Source: CAKZSB01 sp964573105
GTDB taxonomy: Bacteria; Pseudomonadota; Gammaproteobacteria; Granulosicoccales; Granulosicoccaceae
Direction: 5' to 3'
Assembly (NCBI GenBank): GCA_964573105.1
Contig: CAZNIS010000022.1
Coordinates: 13,307 to 77,306 of the forward strand
Length of the DNA stretch: 64,000 nt
Part shown: positions 56,215 to 64,000 of the stretch, in pieces
Layout: each line of letters begins with the position of its first letter
How positions within the stretch are numbered: the first letter of the stretch is position 1
Notes under the pieces: model-generated
Databases searched by the model: none
The model's input: only the letters and a program-made list of their open reading frames with translations
What the model was told of the DNA's origin: nothing
Translations under genes and position numbers: made by a program

Positions 56215-56946
56215 TCACGGCTCGATTCGTTTTCCATCCCAGGCAAAACAATGGCCGCTGTCTTCGGGTGTCAGCGATCCCGCAACCGCGAGCAACGCTG
56301 TGGCTGCGCGCTCGGCGCTGAAGAGTTTGCCGTCAGGTACGTTTTTTTGAAACGGCGCTGACAGCGCAGTATCGACCGTGCCGGGATGTAGTCCGGCGAT
56401 TACCAGTTGGGGATGGGTGCGGCGGTATTCAATCGCAAGGTTGCGAATGATCATGTTCAACGCTGCCTTGCTTGCGCGGTAACTGTGCCAGCCCCCCAGA
56501 CGGTTGTCACCAATGCTGCCCACGCGTGCGGAAAGTGCGCCAAAGAACGCCGGTCCATCGCGACGCATGAGCGGCAGAAAGTACTTTGCAACGAGTGCTG
56601 GCCCGAGTGCATTGCTTGTCATTACCTGCAGAAAGGAGTCAGGGTCGAACTGGCGCAGAGATTTCTCGGGCCGAATGGCGTCAGTTTGCAAAATGCCGGT
56701 GCTGATGAATACCTGATCCAGCACCACACCATCGCGGCCAATGCATTCGGCGGCAGCCGAGACCGATTGTTCGCTGGTAATGTCCAGTTCCAGCACAACG
56801 GCATTTTCCGGTTGGCCGGTAATGCCAGCCGTGTTTCTCGCACAACGGTAAATGGTACCGGGTTGGCTGCCGAGCTGATGCGCAATCGCATTGCCGATGC
56901 CGCCGCTCGCACCGATGACCACGCTGTTCTGATGGCTGTTACTCAT
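56215..56946 (-). CDS. SDR-family oxidoreductase (CsgA/C-factor-like)
   Basis: 243 residues. NAD(P) motif GASGGIGNAIA, then LDITSEQSV, a Ser-containing SARVGSIGDN and the catalytic YRASK. The GSIGDNRLGGWHSYRASKAAL block is typical of the CsgA/YciK-like short-chain dehydrogenases, which often have unknown substrates. It is convergent with the methyltransferase gene (2-bp gap). Confidence 0.86.
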   Translation of the reverse strand: MSNSHQNSVVIGASGGIGNAIAHQLGSQPGTIYRCARNTAGITGQPENAVVLELDITSEQSVSAAAECIGRDGVVLDQVFISTGILQTDAIRPEKSLRQFDPDSFLQVMTSNALGPALVAKYFLPLMRRDGPAFFGALSARVGSIGDNRLGGWHSYRASKAALNMIIRNLAIEYRRTHPQLVIAGLHPGTVDTALSAPFQKNVPDGKLFSAERAATALLAVAGSLTPEDSGHCFAWDGKRIEP

Positions 56947-57173
56947 GGCTCCGGTGCCGCAAGGTCGCTGTAATTGTGTGGGATTCGCGCAATTGTTAAC
57001 CTAATTTGCCACGATTTTGAGATAGTCTGAAACATGATGGCTCAAATCGGTATAGAGGTAAGGGCAGGTACACGCACGTACTGTCCGCGGTAGTGCTCCA
57101 ATTGTTGGCAGCTTTGGCGAGAGCCTGCGCAATTGAAAATCAGGAAGACCAGGAATTAGAGAGGGTCCAGGAT

Positions 57174-58526
57174 ATGATGACATCGAATCGATATGCGGGT
57201 AGGTGCAGACACATAGCAAAACGGTGTAAGCACTTGAGCGCTTTGATGGTAGCGGGTTTGCTTGCCGCCTGCGGAGGTTCGGGCGGTGGCGATGACGTGT
57301 CACCTGAAATGGTACCACAGGAAAATATCAGGGTGCTGGCCAATGATCAGGTACGGTCTTTCCGTCCGGCCTCGCCCTACGCACCGGTGCTTAAACGGTG
57401 TCTTGAAGCTGAAGATGACAATCGTTGTACCCTGTCAGAATTACCCTACATCGGTATGGAGCACAGCAATCCGACCGTCGAGGATATTCTCGCCCGAACG
57501 GTGGTCACGCACGACTGGATGGGGGTGCGTTTTGGTCAGCTGCTGGCCGCTTTGCCGGCTGACATACTGACACTCTTCAAGCCCATCACAGCGATCCTGA
57601 TCGGCAGTGAGGTTCGTCCATCCGGGTACTCTGCGGGATTGGGGCGTATGCGCATTGACCCGGTCTATCTGTGGATGGGTTTATCTGAAAAGCTGACGAT
57701 TTCAACAGAGTCGGACTTTCGAGCAGAATTCGGTGCCGATCTACAATTCCGCGTGTTGTCCCGCTTCATGCAGGGCGATGACTACGCGTTTCCGTTTACC
57801 TCGATCCGCAATGAGGAAGAGCGCCCCTTTAGTGATCTGGTGCATGCGTTTGCGCGGTTGATGTATCACGAGCTCGGACATGCAAACGACTACATACCAC
57901 CGGAGGTGCTGACCACATTATCGCCCGAACAAACGCCCGCAGAGGCGGTCGATGCGAACATTGAGCAAAGCATCGGGTCGCGTCTATACGCCGATGAGGC
58001 GCTAACGATCCAGCGCTCGCCACTCTACAGTCTCGCGCGCGTTCGCTGGCGCGATACTGAGCCGACTGACGAGCAAAAGGCCATCCTTGGTGATGCCGTG
58101 GGTGCACTCGTTAGCAACGAGGGTAAACCGCGGTTCTACTCTTTCCTGACGATTCGTGAGGATGTTGCCACGTTGTTTGCAGCGGCGATGATGAAGTACC
58201 ACTACAACATCGACCTTCACATGGCATTCGTCAACAAGAATGAGAATATCGAGTTCAGTTGCGATCTCCCGGTGGAATGGGGGGCTCGCAATCGACTGGC
58301 GTCTCCGCTGGTATTGCCCAGAGCACAGTGGGTGACTGAGCAGATACTTGGTTCGTCAGCCAGCCTGGATCAATTCTTCAGTCAGTCTGCCGGCGTCGAG
58401 CGGCCACTGGCAGTAGGGACTGAATGGTGTGCCTCACGGTTTAGTAACCCGGTCAGTGCCAAGCGGGATGTCGGCGCTGCTGGCGAGCAACCGGTTTCGG
58501 ATTTCAATCTGATCAATGACCATTAA
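57174..58526 (+). CDS. Lipoprotein with HELGH motif, putative zinc metallopeptidase
   Basis: 450 residues from tandem ATGs at 57174/57177 with AGGAT upstream. The lipobox LLAAC places lipidated Cys33 after a basic N-region, followed by a GGSGGGDD linker, so the protein is anchored in a membrane facing the periplasm or exterior. The motif LMYHELGHANDYIPPE (His232, Glu233, His236) is a zinc-binding HExxH. A later TIREDVATLFAAAMMKYHY helix could hold a third ligand. The rest has no recognised domain. I cannot name the family; a zincin peptidase or a catalytically modified relative is likely. Confidence 0.7.
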   Translation: MMTSNRYAGRCRHIAKRCKHLSALMVAGLLAACGGSGGGDDVSPEMVPQENIRVLANDQVRSFRPASPYAPVLKRCLEAEDDNRCTLSELPYIGMEHSNPTVEDILARTVVTHDWMGVRFGQLLAALPADILTLFKPITAILIGSEVRPSGYSAGLGRMRIDPVYLWMGLSEKLTISTESDFRAEFGADLQFRVLSRFMQGDDYAFPFTSIRNEEERPFSDLVHAFARLMYHELGHANDYIPPEVLTTLSPEQTPAEAVDANIEQSIGSRLYADEALTIQRSPLYSLARVRWRDTEPTDEQKAILGDAVGALVSNEGKPRFYSFLTIREDVATLFAAAMMKYHYNIDLHMAFVNKNENIEFSCDLPVEWGARNRLASPLVLPRAQWVTEQILGSSASLDQFFSQSAGVERPLAVGTEWCASRFSNPVSAKRDVGAAGEQPVSDFNLINDH

Positions 58527-59034
58527 CTGTCAGCCCGGTGCGATTTATCACGCTGCACGCACGCGAATTGATGCGAGCATTTTGTAAAGTTTTTGAAACA
58601 CTAGCGAAAACCTGCCATTTTCGGCAGGGCGCTGACGACTTTTTAACTCCGATTGGCGATTACGTTGGCGGATGATTATGCGTAGGTACTAAACGATCAC
58701 CGTCAGAACTGCATTTGGATTTGTCTTAAGTAGGAGATTTATTTCGCAAACATCGATGATATTTTGTGGAATTATGGAATCGCGCATTGTCGTAGTAGTC
58801 GAAGTCCTTATTAAACGACAATAAACGCGGAAATATTTGGCGATTTAACCCCTTGCGGAACCTTGTAGTGGTCTATAAGTCTCCATACGGAAGGTGAAAG
58901 TGTGATGCAGTCGTGGTACGGTTACGCCGAACCAGTGGTGTAAAGATAGTGTTGCAATACCTATATCGATTCGATAGCACGGCTGCGTTGAACGAGTTTG
59001 CAGCTCGGTATCGTAGAAACCAGAGGTTGACGGT
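58527..59034. other. Long, relatively A+T-rich non-coding region
   Basis: About 500 bp without a convincing gene, richer in A and T than the surroundings. A perfect 6-bp hairpin CCTGCC/GGCAGG (58611-58628) with an ATTTTC loop is followed at a distance by TTTTT and may be the terminator of the lipoprotein gene. A 22-codon frame begins at 58756 but lacks support. Confidence 0.4.
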
Positions 59035-59244
59035 ATGTTTGGATCAGAACGAGATAGCGACGCGTGTCGGCGGTCGGAGTCCTTGTCCGGAACGAACCAG
59101 CGCGGTGTCTGGCAGCAAAAGCTGCCGTGGTTGAGCACATCAGGACTGCGGTTATCGGAGCGGACTTCACTGCTGGCAGTGCAGGCTGGTAAATTGTTCC
59201 TGCTCGTGGCCAGCGCCTTCACGCTCTACCACGTGGTCAACTAA
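59035..59244 (+). CDS. Possible small membrane protein, uncertain
   Basis: 69 residues, with GAGG about eight bases before the ATG. The C-terminal half contains a hydrophobic stretch AGKLFLLVASAFTLYHVV that could span the membrane. There is no similarity to a known family that I recognise, and the position in a mostly non-coding stretch makes the call weak. Confidence 0.25.
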   Translation: MFGSERDSDACRRSESLSGTNQRGVWQQKLPWLSTSGLRLSERTSLLAVQAGKLFLLVASAFTLYHVVN

Positions 59245-59315
59245 CGGCCAGACCAGTTGAATCCAGTGCCATCACGGCGGTGTCGAAGTTCTAAGTCGAG
59301 ACCGCTTGACTGATT

Positions 59316-60635
59316 GTGCGTTGTCTTACTGCACAATGCACCGCAATCGTTGCAGAAAAGGCAGCCAAGCCCCTTTTTTTCAAAGCCGAAGGCTACGCCG
59401 GCACTGCGCTCAACTTGCAGCGAAACAGCGTGTACGCTGTTACCAACCTGGCTGACAGCGGACCAGGATCGCTGGCCGCGGCCCCTGCCAGCAGCTACGT
59501 CATATTCCCCAATCTATCAGGCACGCTCGCGCCTTCGCAGCGCATCCAGTTTCGCAATCGTGATATCTGGGTGCTGGGGCAGACTTCACCTTCCGGTATA
59601 CAGCTGCGCGGCGGCAGCGGGGCGAATCACGAAGGCTTGATCGATATAAGAGCTGATGGTCACATCTGGCAACATATCAGGTCGCGTCCGGACGGGCCTG
59701 CCACGACCGGAAACTGCTGCCATGGCCCGTTTATCTTTCACACGGTCAAGAGTGGCTGGCTTGATCACTGTTCGTTGTATTGGGGAGATGACGACTGTCT
59801 CGATATATTCGAGTCGGACAACATCACCGTATCTGACTGTCTGATTGCCGAGGGACTGGCTACCCCCGCCAGCCGCGCCAGGGGCTCGATTGCTTCCAGA
59901 GGTGCTGGAATCAGTTACCTGCGTACGCTGTTCGCGATGCACGATCAACGCGGTCCACTGCTGCAGGACATCGCATCGTTCGATGTTCTCAATTGTGTGG
60001 CGTACAACATGACCCGCGGCCCTGCCTTCCAGGCGCGCAGCGCCGGGCTGAGTGTCACCGGCAACTATGAAGCTTGCGTGCAAATCCTCGGGCCAAATGG
60101 CAATGGCTCGTTTTGGCAGAATGTCGGCCTGGAGAACACCGGTGGGGGGATGGCACTTTTTCGTGTCGACAATAAAGTGCTGCTGAATTATCAGGACAAC
60201 TGCCAGAACGCACCATCACCTTTTCTGTTTGACTCTGAAAGTAGCGGTGGTGCACTGAATCCGGCCCCGTCATCGTGGCTTGAGAACAATCGCCATGTCA
60301 GCCCGCGGGATCGCGTGATGGATGTGTGTGATGTAGTGGATTACGTTCTCACCAACGCCGGCGCTTCTCATCATCGTGATTCTCTCGATATAGCGACTGT
60401 CAGTCATGTGCGCAACAACACTGGCGTGATACCGGCTCAACCCGGCCCGTGGCCGGTGATGTCTGGCGGCAGCGTTGAGCACGATCCCTGGGATGCCAAT
60501 GCGCCGGACTATTTATCTGATGCGATCAAAATCCGCTTTGGGATAATCGCCGGTAGCAATACCACCCAGACCTTTGAAAACGGCGGCAACGTCAATGACT
60601 TTCTCTACATCATGAATCAGTGTTTTGGATTGTGA
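59316..60635 (+). CDS. Pectate-lyase-like right-handed beta-helix protein, possibly 5'-truncated
   Basis: 439 residues. The pattern AEGYAGTAL, VYAVTNLADSGPGSL, IWVLGQTSPSGIQLRGG, DHCSLYWGDDDCLDI and ITVSDCLIAEGL matches polysaccharide lyase family 1-related beta-helix proteins. These normally carry a signal peptide and cleave pectin-like polymers outside the cytoplasm. Here a stop codon sits just upstream (59307-59309), the GTG at 59316 is the earliest start, and the first ~20 residues do not form a good signal peptide. Either the start is lost or displaced, or the protein has a different location. Catalytic residues cannot be confirmed. Confidence 0.6.
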   Translation: MRCLTAQCTAIVAEKAAKPLFFKAEGYAGTALNLQRNSVYAVTNLADSGPGSLAAAPASSYVIFPNLSGTLAPSQRIQFRNRDIWVLGQTSPSGIQLRGGSGANHEGLIDIRADGHIWQHIRSRPDGPATTGNCCHGPFIFHTVKSGWLDHCSLYWGDDDCLDIFESDNITVSDCLIAEGLATPASRARGSIASRGAGISYLRTLFAMHDQRGPLLQDIASFDVLNCVAYNMTRGPAFQARSAGLSVTGNYEACVQILGPNGNGSFWQNVGLENTGGGMALFRVDNKVLLNYQDNCQNAPSPFLFDSESSGGALNPAPSSWLENNRHVSPRDRVMDVCDVVDYVLTNAGASHHRDSLDIATVSHVRNNTGVIPAQPGPWPVMSGGSVEHDPWDANAPDYLSDAIKIRFGIIAGSNTTQTFENGGNVNDFLYIMNQCFGL

Positions 60636-60663
60636 CGAATCAACACCATTGGTGTATTGTCAA

Positions 60664-62694
60664 TCAGGCCGCCAGGGATTCTCGCTGCAGGTCCATGAGC
60701 GTGGTAAACGAGTCAAAGTCAACCGGTCGCGCGAAAAGAAAGCCCTGGTACTCGTGACAGTCGTAGGCTTTTAGCACATCGAGTTGTTCTGGTGTTTCAA
60801 CCCCTTCGGCGACGACATCGAGCTTAAAGAGTTTCGCCATCGAAATAATCAACTCGACGATGGGTTGCGCGGTATCCAGTTCCGAGACGAATGATTTGTC
60901 AATTTTCAGGCATCGTATTGGATAGCGATGCAGGTAGGCGAGGTTCGAATAGCCGGTGCCAAAGTCGTCGATAGCAATCCTGAATCCGTGGTTTACCAGT
61001 GCGTGCAGTTTGTCGATCGTCTTCTGATCATGACCAAGCAGTACCGACTCAGTAATTTCCAATTCGATACTGTCTGGCGTGCCGTGGTGTTCGTTCACGA
61101 TAGCCACGATGTCCTCAACCAGCGAATCTTCGCCAAATTGCAGTGGCGACAGATTCACTGAAATGCGCAGATTAAAGCCGGCACGCTTCCACTGTTGTTG
61201 TGCGATCACCGCCTGAGCCAGCACGTACTTACCCAGTCGGCCAATCTGGTCCGACGCCTCACAGGCAGGTATGAACGTGCCCGGGCTGACCAGGCCGCGT
61301 TGAGGGTGAATCCATCTGACCAGCGCCTCGGCGCCTGTTATCGTATTGGTGTGAACGTCGACGCGCGGCTGGAAGTAGGTGACAAACTGGTTTTCGTTGA
61401 GTGCGGTCTGCAGCTCCGATTCCAAATTGATTCGCGATTCAACCGCGTCGCTGAATTGTTTGTCGAAGAATGAAAAATCGTTTCTACCATGCTCTTTCGC
61501 ATGGTACATCGCAAGGTCTGCGTTGCGCATCAGGTCACTGATACTGTGGCCGTCTTGCGGGAACATGCTGATGCCGATCGATGGCGTGACATGGACTTTG
61601 CGGCCCTGCAGCACGATTGGCAGCGACAGAATTTGTCTGATCTGATCGGCGGCTTCGCGCACCTCGTCATCATCGTCAATCGGGCCGATCAACATCAGGA
61701 ATTCATCACCGCCCAGTCGCGCGATAGTGTTTTCATTTTGCGCGAGTGTTTTCAGGCGCTCTGCTACATTAACCAGCAGCTTGTCACCGGCCTCGTGGCC
61801 GAGCGAATCGTTGATATCCTTGAAGTGATCCAGATCGATGAATATGACAGCGCCATGTTTTTGCTGTGCCAGCAATTGCTCAACCTGATTTCTGAACGCT
61901 ACCGACACGTGATTGCGGTTGGGCAATCCGGTGAGCTGGTCGTGTTCGGCGAGAAACTGGGCGCGCTCCTCGGTGGCTTTCAATCGCGAGACATCCACCT
62001 CGCTGATCAACCAGGCGTCGCATCCGGAAACAGCGTCCCGACATCGAAGCGCAGTGATATCGTGCCAGCGCGGGCCTTCGTTCGTATGCGCGCAGGCAAC
62101 TGTTTTTACCTCCTCGCCGGTGGCGGTCCGCAACAGACGGAAAGTCTCATCTGACACATAGTGATCCTGCAGTGACTCTGAAAAAACCCTGGCAGCTCCG
62201 CGCGCAGCCGGGTTGCGATACAGTGGCACGCCGTCGGTCGAATACAGGGTGATCATCACCGATGTGTGCAGCAGCGCCTCAGCGCTGCGCAGGGTATCAG
62301 CGTCAAACTGTAAATCGGGCAACGCCTCACACATCATACCCATGCGATCGTCATTGAAGCGAAACGCACTGTAGACGACCTCAAGCGTGACGGGTTCACC
62401 GTTGGGGTAGAGTGTCCAGACTTCGCGAAACTGTTTGTCTTCGTCGCGCAGAAAGTCGGTCTGATACTGGCGCAATCGCTTCGCGACTGTGGGGGTCATA
62501 TCCTTGCGCATGTCGCGACTACACAAGGCTTCAAGTGAATCGGCCTGCCATATATCCAGGCTGCCAGCGTTGCCCCAGGCTACGCAGGCGTTGTCGAAAT
62601 CGTAGATCCAGACCGGTTGTCGCAGCCGACTCATCGCACTGAGCCGGCTGTCCAGTTGGCACCGCTGCAACGGCGCGGAGCTGTCAGTCGCCAT
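60664..62694 (-). CDS. Diguanylate cyclase/phosphodiesterase with PAS-like, GGDEF and EAL domains
   Basis: 676 residues. The N-terminal ~250 residues hold PAS-like sensing regions (VWIYDFDNACVAWGNAG; later MITLYSTDGVPLYRNPAA). The GGDEF motif is intact at 328-332 (RLGGDEFLMLIG) and the EAL motif at 456-458 (GAEALVRWIHP), so both synthesis and hydrolysis of cyclic di-GMP are possible. No inhibitory RxxD site is seen at the usual distance before GGDEF. No membrane span, so cytoplasmic. Its signal is unknown; a link to the PilY1 adhesins elsewhere in the window is only speculative. Confidence 0.92.
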   Translation of the reverse strand: MATDSSAPLQRCQLDSRLSAMSRLRQPVWIYDFDNACVAWGNAGSLDIWQADSLEALCSRDMRKDMTPTVAKRLRQYQTDFLRDEDKQFREVWTLYPNGEPVTLEVVYSAFRFNDDRMGMMCEALPDLQFDADTLRSAEALLHTSVMITLYSTDGVPLYRNPAARGAARVFSESLQDHYVSDETFRLLRTATGEEVKTVACAHTNEGPRWHDITALRCRDAVSGCDAWLISEVDVSRLKATEERAQFLAEHDQLTGLPNRNHVSVAFRNQVEQLLAQQKHGAVIFIDLDHFKDINDSLGHEAGDKLLVNVAERLKTLAQNENTIARLGGDEFLMLIGPIDDDDEVREAADQIRQILSLPIVLQGRKVHVTPSIGISMFPQDGHSISDLMRNADLAMYHAKEHGRNDFSFFDKQFSDAVESRINLESELQTALNENQFVTYFQPRVDVHTNTITGAEALVRWIHPQRGLVSPGTFIPACEASDQIGRLGKYVLAQAVIAQQQWKRAGFNLRISVNLSPLQFGEDSLVEDIVAIVNEHHGTPDSIELEITESVLLGHDQKTIDKLHALVNHGFRIAIDDFGTGYSNLAYLHRYPIRCLKIDKSFVSELDTAQPIVELIISMAKLFKLDVVAEGVETPEQLDVLKAYDCHEYQGFLFARPVDFDSFTTLMDLQRESLAA

Positions 62695-62703
62695 ACGGTA
62701 AAT

Positions 62704-63357
62704 TCAGGCCGCGCGACTCAGCTGTGTATCGTTGCCATCGAGCAGTTCATTGATCGGCCGGTAGCCTGGCTGTGCCTCGACCCGTGATATCCAGGCCGAT
62801 ATCGCCGGGTAGTCACCGAGGTTGAAGCCGCCTTCATTTGCCAGGTGGGTGTAGCCGAAAACGGCGATGTCGGCCACGCTGTATCCGTAGTCGGTGATGA
62901 ATTCCCGCTGCTGGAGGTAGTCATCTAGCAGCGCCAGGCCGGCGGCGCCGCGTTCGCGCCACACGGGAATCATATCAGCGTGGTCTTTTTCAAGGTCGGG
63001 CACAATGTAGGTAAAAAATCTGACCGGCGAGATATTCGCCTCCAGTCGGGTCTGCTCGAAGTTCATCCATGCGACTGCCTGTGCGCGCGACAGCGCGGTG
63101 TCCGGCATCAGCGCCGAACCTTCTGCCAGATACCAGGCGATGGCGTTCGATTCCCCCAGTCCGGTGCCATCCGGCAGCGTCATGTAGGGCACAACGCCCA
63201 ATGGATTGATCTTCAAAAACTCGGGCGTGCGGCTTTCGCCAGCCAGCACATTGACATACCTGACATGGCATGACAGGCCCAGCTGATGGGCGACGAGCAT
63301 CGGCTTGATGTTGTTGCCGGATCCCTGGGTGACGTAAAGTGTCGGCGTTTCGGTCAT
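62704..63357 (-). CDS. Glutathione S-transferase family protein
   Basis: 217 residues. The N-terminal thioredoxin-like half has a serine-containing start (YVTQGSGNNIKP), the cis-proline segment NPLGVVPYMTLPDG and GESNAIAWYLAE. The C-terminal helical half has YSVADIAVFGYTH, the typical N-capping box. It would conjugate or isomerise substrates with glutathione in the cytoplasm. It lies 9 bp upstream of the GGDEF-EAL gene on the same strand and may be co-transcribed with it. Confidence 0.88.
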   Translation of the reverse strand: MTETPTLYVTQGSGNNIKPMLVAHQLGLSCHVRYVNVLAGESRTPEFLKINPLGVVPYMTLPDGTGLGESNAIAWYLAEGSALMPDTALSRAQAVAWMNFEQTRLEANISPVRFFTYIVPDLEKDHADMIPVWRERGAAGLALLDDYLQQREFITDYGYSVADIAVFGYTHLANEGGFNLGDYPAISAWISRVEAQPGYRPINELLDGNDTQLSRAA

Positions 63358-63529
63358 ACTGTCGGCTCCCTGCTGTGACGAAATTCACAATAAACCCTCG
63401 CTCAGCAATTCTCTGACCAACGTCGTGTTGTTTTGCTTGCCAGTGCTCAGGGTGGCGTCAGCCAATCGAAATATCAGGGGGGGCGTCTTCGCTGCAGGGC
63501 TGTTAATTCAACAACATATCGGGATTCCA

Positions 63530-63913
63530 ATGACAGACGATGCGCTATTCACCGAAATCTCCAGCCGCGACAAACAGCGACAGCAGGCCCTGTTAGCCGG
63601 CGATATAGACACGGTCGAGGAATTCATCGGATCTTCACTGCGTTACCTGCACGCCAGTGCCGTGGATGAAGATCGTCAGTTGTACCTGGAGCGACTGCGC
63701 AGCGGTCACTACCGCTATCAGCATCTTGAAACCTTTAAGCAGGATATGCGACGGTTTGGTGACACCGCGCTGGTCAATGGCGAGATCCGCATTCACGTCA
63801 TCGTCAATGGGGTGGACAAGGATTTCAACGGCCGTTACCTGCAGGTTTGGGCACTTGAAGCGGGGCAATGGATGATGGTGGCATGGCAGACGACCCGTGT
63901 CCCGGAAGGGTAG
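63530..63913 (+). CDS. SnoaL/DUF4440-like (NTF2-fold) protein
   Basis: 127 residues from the ATG at 63530; longer in-frame starts (to 63425) add a stretch without similarity. The pattern RDKQRQQALLAGDIDTVEEFIGSSLRYLH, and a C-terminal WALEAGQWMMVAWQTTRV, fits the NTF2-like fold of the DUF4440/SnoaL group. Such proteins bind or isomerise small molecules, with many of unknown function. It is divergent from the GST gene. Confidence 0.75.
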   Translation: MTDDALFTEISSRDKQRQQALLAGDIDTVEEFIGSSLRYLHASAVDEDRQLYLERLRSGHYRYQHLETFKQDMRRFGDTALVNGEIRIHVIVNGVDKDFNGRYLQVWALEAGQWMMVAWQTTRVPEG

Positions 63914-64000
63914 TCAGTCGCCGTAACTATTCACAGCACGTCTGACTGGGCGTCCCCGTCGTACCCGTGGGCGGTGTCGGTCCGGGACGCGCAGTCGTAG

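Noticed and set aside
58845..59222. 125-codon minus-strand frame in the intergenic region
   Set aside because: Composition is not protein-like, no ribosome-binding site and no recognisable motif; left as non-coding.
61489..62154. 221-codon plus-strand frame inside the GGDEF-EAL gene
   Set aside because: Antisense to intact GGDEF domain; no independent support.
1..64000. Mobile elements, prophage, tRNA or integron
   Set aside because: No transposase, integrase, phage structural gene, tRNA-like fold or terminal inverted repeats was recognised on either strand by reading.

Overview
The window is 64 kb of G+C-rich bacterial chromosome. It has no rRNA, tRNA, CRISPR array, insertion sequence or integrase that I could recognise. 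Gene content suggests a free-living, probably marine, heterotrophic gammaproteobacterium: RapZ, a YegD-type Hsp70, PilY1-type pilus adhesins, a DUF3683 FAD/Fe-S oxidoreductase, several DMT exporters, CoA-transferase and PhyH enzymes, and organic-acid or osmolyte transport. The taxonomic call is inference. A run of exactly 100 N (50777-50876) shows this is a draft scaffold.

Layout. 1-888: 3' part of a peptide-type ABC ATPase, probably the second half of a fused double ATPase. 936-9374: the standout gene, a 2812-residue STAND-type NTPase with an N-terminal DUF4062-like domain and about 36 ankyrin repeats. The repeats form three arrays, each closed by a copy of an unrecognised ~242-residue module. 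9.5-14.4 kb: two DMT permeases, a Na/phosphate symporter-like protein and an orphan ProV-type ATPase. 14.5-18.4 kb: a 1291-residue FAD/Fe-S oxidoreductase. 18.6-28.8 kb: two tandem ~1660-residue PilY1-like proteins, each with two PA14 domains, a beta-trefoil-like region, a VWA domain and a PilY1 propeller. 28.9-35 kb: aldehyde dehydrogenase plus P1 peptidase, then a leftward crotonase/transporter/CoA-transferase cluster. 35.1-49.5 kb: rapZ, MFS and DMT transporters, a ferric-iron-type binding protein, a YeiH-type exporter, an SDR, a Rieske-TPP enzyme fusion, a CPA1 antiporter and an acyltransferase. 49.8-64 kb: yegD (interrupted by the gap), a secreted lectin-like protein, a leftward PhyH/D-threonine-aldolase-like pair facing a homocysteine methyltransferase-like gene, a metalloprotease-like lipoprotein, a pectate-lyase-like beta-helix protein, a GGDEF-EAL regulator, a GST and an NTF2-like protein.

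Most of the window is ordinary housekeeping and transport. The strongest candidate for an undescribed system is the STAND-ankyrin protein. Its three C-terminal modules keep the same landmarks at identical spacing (0, +124 and +176 residues), and its ankyrin arrays are built from a strict 204-bp (68-residue, two-ankyrin) unit. The third array exceeds the second by exactly five such units. By architecture it resembles NLR-like immune or conflict receptors of bacteria, but no function can be proven from sequence. Secondary points of interest are the tandem PilY1-like lectin/adhesin pair, the Rieske-TPP fusion, and two unassigned HExxH proteins.
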